From NCBI RefSeq assembly GCF_002068095.1, contig NZ_LWIG01000069.1:131123-195122 (forward strand): 64,000 bases of DNA, read 5' to 3'. Positions 59,091 to 64,000 of this stretch are shown piece by piece; position 1 is the first letter of the stretch, and every line of letters starts with the position of its first letter. This stretch comes from Bradyrhizobium sacchari. GTDB taxonomy: Bacteria > Pseudomonadota > Alphaproteobacteria > Rhizobiales > Xanthobacteraceae. The notes beneath the pieces are model-generated. The model saw only the letters and a list, made by a program, of their open reading frames with translations, was not told the origin of the DNA and made no database searches. The translations under genes and the position numbers were made by a program.

Positions 59091-59330
59091 ATGGACGAAC
59101 GACGCAACAAAGCCAGACATCGCGTGCTGAAGGCCGGGACGATCGAGTTCGGCGGCGGCGCGATCGATTGCACCGTTCGCAATTTCTCGGACAGCGGCGC
59201 GGCGCTCGACGTCACCAGCCCGGTCGGCATCCCCGAACACTTCACCCTGTTCATCCAGGCCGACGGAACGCATTTGAGCTGCACCGTGGTGTGGCGCAAG
59301 GAAAAGCGGATCGGGGTGAAGTTCGGGTAG
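59091..59330 (+). CDS. PilZ domain protein
   Basis: 79 residues, a single PilZ domain. N-terminal RRNKARHRVLKAG supplies the RxxxR c-di-GMP motif, and NFSDSGAALDV corresponds to (D/N)xSxxG. It ends VVWRKEKRIGVKFG. Stand-alone minimal PilZ proteins are abundant in Bradyrhizobium and may bind c-di-GMP to influence motility or envelope functions. The chemoreceptor at 60988 is nearby, but no operon link is evident. Confidence 0.92.
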   Translation: MDERRNKARHRVLKAGTIEFGGGAIDCTVRNFSDSGAALDVTSPVGIPEHFTLFIQADGTHLSCTVVWRKEKRIGVKFG

Positions 59331-59362
59331 GGGGTGTGTGCGGTTTGGCGCAATACAGCTAC

Positions 59363-59400
59363 TCCCTGTGGTTATGGGTCCCGGCCGTCGCCGGGACGAC
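59363..59400. repeat. Half copy of repeat family B
   Basis: CCCTGTGGTTATGGGTCCCG followed by GCCGTCGCCGGGACGAC matches the right half of the element at 17864-17984. The left half is absent. Lies at the convergent junction of the PilZ and CorC/HlyC genes. Confidence 0.75.
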
Positions 59401-59451
59401 GAGTGGAGGTTGGTGCGCCGTTCTGCGTTCTCACACGCAGGTACCTGCCAC

Positions 59452-60747
59452 TCACGCCGCCGCCTGCTCACCTCTCCGGCTCGCCAGGATCTTGTCGATC
59501 CGCCTGCCGTCGAGATCGACCACCTCGATGTGCCAATCGCCGAGGTCGAAGGCGTCGCCGACATTGGGCAGCACGTTGAACTGCTGCAGCACGAGGCCCG
59601 CCACCGTGTTGAAGCGATGCGGCGGCAGCTCGATGCCGAGCAGCTCGCCGAATTCGTCGACCGGCATCCAGCCGGCGACGAGCAGCGATTCGTCCGCGCG
59701 CTTGACGTAGGCCGGCTCCGGCGGCCCCTCCTCGGAATGGAACGCGCCGACGATCGATTCCAGGATGTCGGCCGCGGTGACCACGCCCTCGAAGGCGCCG
59801 TACTCGTCATAGACGAAGCCGACGTGAACCGGAGCAGCCTTCAGGATCGTGAGCACATCGCGCGCATCCGCTGATGCCGGAATGCTCGGCGCTTCGCGGA
59901 CCAGCGCCCGCAGGTCGGGCGTGCGTTCGTTCATATACGCGACCAGCAGGTCCTTGGCCTGGAGCACGCCGATCGGTTTGTCGCGATCGCCGTCGGACGC
60001 CGGAAAGCGCGAATGCGGGCTCTTGGCGATGATCTGCTGAATGGCTTCCGGCGCGTCGTTCAGATCGATCTCGTCGACCTCCGTGCGCGGCGTCATGACG
60101 GCGCCGACCGGCCGGTCGCCGAGCCGCATCACGCCGGCGATCATCTCCTTCTCGCCGGGCTCGAGCACGCCGGCGCTCTCGGCCTCGCTGACGAGGTGAT
60201 GGATCTCGTCTTCCGAAACCTTCTCCTCGGCCTTGCCGCCGCGGCCGAGCAGCGTGAGGATCAGCTTGCCGGAGACGTCGAGCAGGAAGACGAGCGGCAG
60301 CGATATCTTCGCAAGCAGGTGCATTGCGGGCGCGACCTTGACGGCGATGCTCTCGGGGTCGCGCAGCGCCACCTGCTTCGGCACCAGCTCGCCGACGATC
60401 AGGGTGGCGTAGGTAATAAGGGTGACGACGATGCCGACGCCGACGATGTCGGCAATGCCGGAGGACAGGCCGAGCTCGACCAGCCATTGCGTCAGCCGCT
60501 GCCCGAGCGTCGCGCCGGAGAAGGCCCCCGAAAGCACGCCGACCAGCGTGATGCCGATCTGCACCGTCGAGAGGAATTTGCCGGGATCGGCGGCCAGCGT
60601 CAGCGCCCGCTCGGCGCCGCGCACGCCCTTGGCGGCCAGCAGCGAGAGGCGGGCCGGGCGCGACGAGACCACGGCCAGCTCGGACATGGACAGGAGGCCG
60701 TTGATGACGATCAGGACGACGACGATGACGAGTTCGACGGAGAGCAT
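59452..60747 (-). CDS. CorC/HlyC family CNNM-CBS membrane protein
   Basis: 431 residues from ATG 60747. CNNM (DUF21) membrane domain with about four helices in the first 190 residues (VIVVVLIVINGLLSMSELAV), then a paired CBS domain (about 205-335; VMTPRTEVDEIDLND and FVYDEYGAFEGVVTAADILE), and a C-terminal CorC_HlyC domain (about 350-430; LVAGWMPVDEFGELLGIELP). The family is linked to Mg2+/Co2+ efflux; the older 'hemolysin' name is misleading. Confidence 0.93.
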   Translation of the reverse strand: MLSVELVIVVVLIVINGLLSMSELAVVSSRPARLSLLAAKGVRGAERALTLAADPGKFLSTVQIGITLVGVLSGAFSGATLGQRLTQWLVELGLSSGIADIVGVGIVVTLITYATLIVGELVPKQVALRDPESIAVKVAPAMHLLAKISLPLVFLLDVSGKLILTLLGRGGKAEEKVSEDEIHHLVSEAESAGVLEPGEKEMIAGVMRLGDRPVGAVMTPRTEVDEIDLNDAPEAIQQIIAKSPHSRFPASDGDRDKPIGVLQAKDLLVAYMNERTPDLRALVREAPSIPASADARDVLTILKAAPVHVGFVYDEYGAFEGVVTAADILESIVGAFHSEEGPPEPAYVKRADESLLVAGWMPVDEFGELLGIELPPHRFNTVAGLVLQQFNVLPNVGDAFDLGDWHIEVVDLDGRRIDKILASRRGEQAAA

Positions 60748-60987
60748 TGACCTTCCGAGGTAAGTAAGTATGGCGGCGGTTGCCGACGCACGCATTGATA
60801 TAGGTATTCAGCCCGGAATTGCCGGTAATTCTGTCGCATTCACCGCCGCGAAGGAACCGCGCGGCGGGTTGAGTTCCGACCTCCGCAACAACATGACCTC
60901 CGCGGAACTACGGGGACGTGCTTAACGGGCTCTTAGTGGCCCACCGCTAGGTTTTCCGCATTTGTAAATGCATTTGGGGGACCGGGG

Positions 60988-63063
60988 ATGCGGATCGGGA
61001 AGCTTTTCGCGCTGTCGATGCTGACAGTGACGGTTTTTGCAGTCATCCTCGGCGCCGAGGTGCTGATACCCCAGACGCGCATCTTCACGAACCGTTCCGA
61101 CGCGATCAAGACGGTCGACGCCTTTGGCGCGACCCTGATGGTCAGCCAGCAGATCGCCAGCCTTCGCGCGCCCTACATCTCCCCGATCTTTCAGGAAGGC
61201 GCCGCGACGCAGGCCCAGGTCGAGGCTGCCGCGAAGGCCGCCAAAGTCGCCGAGGCTTCGTTCGAGGGTGCAAGGCGAGCCATCATGGTGCTGGATGACG
61301 GCGCATCGATGGCCGACGGACTCGATCGCACCCTACGCCGGCTGAAGGAGATCATCACTTCCTCGGATCGCGCGATGAGCGTTCCTCTGGCTGCGCGCGA
61401 CAGCACCGTGATCAAGGGCTTCCTGCCCGGCGTCGCCGAGGTCATCGCCAATATCGAGCCGATCATGAACCGGCTGGAGGGGAAGGTCATCAATGCCGAC
61501 TCCTCGCTTGCGGCGTTGTTGAGCCTGGCGCGAACGGCGCAGGACCTGCGCGTCTCCGCCGGCAGCCGCGCCGCCACCTTGTCGCCGGCGCTGAACGCGC
61601 GAAGGCCGCTCACGACGGCGGAATTCTCGCTGATGGATCGCATGCAGGGACGTGTGGAGACCGATCGCGAACACATCGAGGCCGGCATCGACCAGCTCGG
61701 AAGCCCGCCCCGGATTGCCGCCGCGTTGAAGGCGGCGACGGACTCCTATTTCGGCAAGGCCGCGCTTGCGGTCGAGAAGGAGATGCCTGCGGCGCGAGCC
61801 GACGGCAAGTACGGCATCAGCGCCGACGAGCTTGCGAGCGTCATCGTGCCGGCGATCCAGATGTTCTATGGCGTGCGCGACGCTGCGCTGGCGGAAGCCG
61901 CGGAGCGCGCCTCGGCCTCGCGTGATAGCGCGCTGGCGATGCTGGCGCTTGCGGGCGTTGCAGTGCTGGCCCTGCTGGGCACGCTCGCCGGCGTGACCAT
62001 GATGCTGCGCAGCCGCGTGGTGACGCCGCTCGGCCGGCTCGCTGACGTGATCGGGATGCTCGCCGCCGGACGGCATGACGTCGAGATTCCGGCAACGGGT
62101 CGCAATGACGAGATCGGCCAGGTGGCGGGCTCGCTCCAGCATTTCAAGGATTCGCTTGTCGCCAAGAAGGCCGCCGAGGAGGCGGCAGCCATCGAGGCCG
62201 ATGCCAGGCTGAAGCGCAGCCAGCGCATGGATCAGATCGCGCGCGATTTCGAAGCCATGATCGGCGACGTCGTCAACACCGTCGCCGCGGCATCGTCGGA
62301 GCTGGAGATCTCGGCGGGAACGCTGACCAGCACCGCCGCGCAATCGGAAAAGGTCACCGCAACCGTCGCGGCCGCCTCCGAGCAGGCCTCCACCAACGTG
62401 CAGACGGTTGCGGCCGCAGCGGAGGAGATGGCCTCGTCGGTGGACGAGATCAGCCGGCAGGTCCAGGATTCCGCGCGCGTCGCCGGCGAAGCCGTGCAGC
62501 AGGCCGGGCGGACCAACGATCATGTCGGCGAGCTTGCCAAGGCCGCGGGGCGGATCGGCGACGTCGTCGAGCTGATCAGCCAGATCGCGGGCCAGACCAA
62601 TCTCCTGGCGCTGAACGCCACCATCGAGGCGGCGCGGGCCGGCGAGGCCGGCCGCGGCTTCGCGGTCGTCGCCTCCGAGGTCAAGGCATTGGCCGAGCAG
62701 ACCGCCAAGGCCACCGGCGAGATCAGCCAGCAGATCGCCGGAATCCAGGCCGCAACCGAGGATTCCGTCGGCGCCATCAAAGCGATCGGCGACACCATCA
62801 CACGGATGTCGGAGATCGCGTCCGCGATCGCCTCGGCGGTCGAGGAGCAGGGCGCGGCGACGCGGGAAATTTCCCGCAACGTGCAGCAGGCCGCGCGCGG
62901 CACCCAGCAGGTCTCCGCCAGCATCGTCGATGTGCAGCACGGCGCGAGCCAGACCGGCTCGGCGTCCTCCAACGTCCTCGCGGCGGCCAAATCGCTGTCC
63001 GGAGAGAGCACCCGTCTCAAGACCGAGGTCGGAAAATTCCTGGACGCGATCCGCGCCGCGTAG
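60988..63063 (+). CDS. Methyl-accepting chemotaxis protein
   Basis: 691 residues. First membrane helix about 8-27, a ~285-residue helical periplasmic sensor domain without a recognised ligand fold, second helix about 313-337 (LAMLALAGVAVLALLGTLAG), then HAMP (SRVVTPLGRLADVIGMLAAG), and a long signalling coiled coil. The conserved hairpin tip LISQIAGQTNLLALNATIEA is near residue 528. The chance of sensing energy or redox state cannot be judged. The C-terminus lacks an obvious CheR pentapeptide. The gap before it (60748-60987) has an AT-rich dyad GCATTT-GT-AAATGC and no gene. Confidence 0.95.
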   Translation: MRIGKLFALSMLTVTVFAVILGAEVLIPQTRIFTNRSDAIKTVDAFGATLMVSQQIASLRAPYISPIFQEGAATQAQVEAAAKAAKVAEASFEGARRAIMVLDDGASMADGLDRTLRRLKEIITSSDRAMSVPLAARDSTVIKGFLPGVAEVIANIEPIMNRLEGKVINADSSLAALLSLARTAQDLRVSAGSRAATLSPALNARRPLTTAEFSLMDRMQGRVETDREHIEAGIDQLGSPPRIAAALKAATDSYFGKAALAVEKEMPAARADGKYGISADELASVIVPAIQMFYGVRDAALAEAAERASASRDSALAMLALAGVAVLALLGTLAGVTMMLRSRVVTPLGRLADVIGMLAAGRHDVEIPATGRNDEIGQVAGSLQHFKDSLVAKKAAEEAAAIEADARLKRSQRMDQIARDFEAMIGDVVNTVAAASSELEISAGTLTSTAAQSEKVTATVAAASEQASTNVQTVAAAAEEMASSVDEISRQVQDSARVAGEAVQQAGRTNDHVGELAKAAGRIGDVVELISQIAGQTNLLALNATIEAARAGEAGRGFAVVASEVKALAEQTAKATGEISQQIAGIQAATEDSVGAIKAIGDTITRMSEIASAIASAVEEQGAATREISRNVQQAARGTQQVSASIVDVQHGASQTGSASSNVLAAAKSLSGESTRLKTEVGKFLDAIRAA

Positions 63064-63065
63064 GC

Positions 63066-63187
63066 CCACCTCTCCCGCTTGCGGGAGAGGTCGCGCCGAA
63101 GGCGCGGGTTAGGGCTTTCTCCGCTTGGGGATTGTCCCATTGCGGAAGCACCCTCTCCCCAACCCTCTCCCGCAAGCGGGAGAGGGA
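63066..63187. repeat. Palindromic intergenic repeat, family D copy 2
   Basis: CCACCTCTCCCGCTTGCGGG and AGAGG at the left, then CGCGCCGAAGGCGCGGG, and CCCTCTCCCGCAAGCGGGAG then AGGG at the right. Fills the convergent junction between the chemoreceptor and porin genes. Related to 54873-55013. Confidence 0.88.
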
Positions 63188-63243
63188 GCAAAGCTCCGTC
63201 GTTGCAGCGATCAAGGCTCACTTCATCGCGCCTGAGCCGCCGC

Positions 63244-64000
63244 TCAGAACTCGCCGTGCAGCCGCCCCGAAAACACCGACACCGGGCCACGATCCGCATT
63301 GTAGGCGGGGTTGACGATGAGCTGGTAGTCGGCGGTGAAGGTCAGCGCCTTGTTCAGCGCGTAGGCGTAGTAGGTTTCCAGCACGCGCTCGCGGCGGTAG
63401 TTGAGCCGGCCGTCGCCGATGAGGGGCCCGAGGCCGCCGGCGGCGATGAAGTCGCGATGGTCCTGCGAGAGGCCGTTGACGGCGCCGGCGATGGCGACGA
63501 CGTCGTCGGGCCGGCCCCATTTCGTGCCCTTCACCGAGACGCCGCCGGACAGGCTGCGGTCGATGTCGGTGAAGGCCATGATCTCATTGCGGCCGTCGTT
63601 CCAGCTCCAGCGGCCGAACACGCCCACATCGTCGGTGATGGCCTGCTCGACGTTGAATGCGTAGCCGTATTTGAGACGGCCGCGGCGAGTCTGGCTGATG
63701 TCCACGCCGAACGCGGGATTGTCCAGCGTCTCGCGATAGCTGCCGGAGAAGGTGCTGTTGACGAAGCCGAGCGTGCGCAGCTTGCCGGGCTGGCCGAACA
63801 GCGAATAGCGCAGTTCGAGCTCGCCGACATATTCGCCGCGGCGGCCGATATTCATGTCGAAATTGTTCGAGTTGGAGACGGCGTCGACCAGGAAGTAGCC
63901 GCCGCGCACCGCCCACTGCTTCTGGTTCAACTCGGCGGTGGCGCCGTAGCCGAGGCCGAGCTTGTCGGCGGCGTAGTCGAAGGCGCCGGACGCCCAGATC
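63244..64000 (-). CDS. Carbohydrate porin (OprB family), C-terminal part (partial)
   Basis: The frame is open to the window edge; about 252 residues are visible and the N-terminus lies beyond 64000. The sequence is outer-membrane barrel-like: alternating strands with GYFLVDAVSNSNNFDMNIGR, GELELRYSLFGQPGKLRTLG, ETYYAYALNKALTFTADYQL, and a terminal phenylalanine (SGRLHGEF) typical of BAM substrates. The pattern fits OprB-type sugar porins. An internal ATG at 63930 is not the start, since the porin-like sequence continues upstream of it. Confidence 0.85.
   Translation of the reverse strand, partial: IWASGAFDYAADKLGLGYGATAELNQKQWAVRGGYFLVDAVSNSNNFDMNIGRRGEYVGELELRYSLFGQPGKLRTLGFVNSTFSGSYRETLDNPAFGVDISQTRRGRLKYGYAFNVEQAITDDVGVFGRWSWNDGRNEIMAFTDIDRSLSGGVSVKGTKWGRPDDVVAIAGAVNGLSQDHRDFIAAGGLGPLIGDGRLNYRRERVLETYYAYALNKALTFTADYQLIVNPAYNADRGPVSVFSGRLHGEF

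Overview
The window is a stretch of alphaproteobacterial chromosome, most likely Bradyrhizobium or a close relative. The evidence is the high GC content with strong GC3 bias, a RegS/RegR redox two-component pair, the order helicase tail - S4 RNA-binding protein - fdxA - carD, and many acyl-CoA and solute-uptake genes. I found no phage, insertion sequence, CRISPR array or rRNA. The species call is from gene content only.

Layout. 1-2.9 kb: tail of a helicase-like gene, an S4-domain gene that appears to start at ACG, 7Fe ferredoxin fdxA, and carD with its promoter and terminator. 3.6-10.6 kb (minus strand): a tightly packed unit cyoABCD-surf1-regS-regR (quinol oxidase plus redox sensor), divergent from an MFS transporter across a perfect 23-bp palindrome. 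12-16 kb: M48 protease, SNase-like protein and an orphan ligand-binding protein. 16-22 kb: enoyl-CoA hydratases, a probable two-subunit acyl-CoA dehydrogenase and an SDR. 22-29.5 kb: envelope and stress proteins, ketopantoate-reductase homologue, RraA-like/cupin/TctC genes, VOC protein and tRNA-Arg(CCU). 29.5-39 kb: amidohydrolase, a DoxX/DsrE/TlpA-like redox trio with a divergent LysR, another acyl-CoA dehydrogenase, an SDR/TetR pair, a second ketopantoate-reductase homologue and a third enoyl-CoA hydratase.

39-50 kb is an accessory catabolic island: a frameshifted LysR, an FAD oxidoreductase, an ABC importer, gentisate 1,2-dioxygenase, a zeta-GST (maleylpyruvate isomerase), a MarR regulator, a benzoate-CoA-ligase-type enzyme and a stand-alone salicylyl-CoA 5-hydroxylase-type monooxygenase. 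The gentisate dioxygenase and the monooxygenase-ligase operon share an almost identical promoter/operator of about 30 bp. I read this as an aryl-CoA route to gentisate under MarR control. This is the best candidate for a less-described system here.

50-64 kb: secreted Cys-rich proteins, an NADP-dependent oxidoreductase, a DAACS symporter paired with a solute-binding protein, an ATP-grasp protein, a ferredoxin-NADP reductase behind a perfect FNR/FixK box, a membrane-anchored glutamate-synthase-like enzyme, a PilZ protein, a CorC/HlyC-type protein, a chemoreceptor and the C-terminus of a porin.

At least five families of palindromic intergenic repeats are scattered through the window. Every convergent gene junction longer than about 70 bp carries one.
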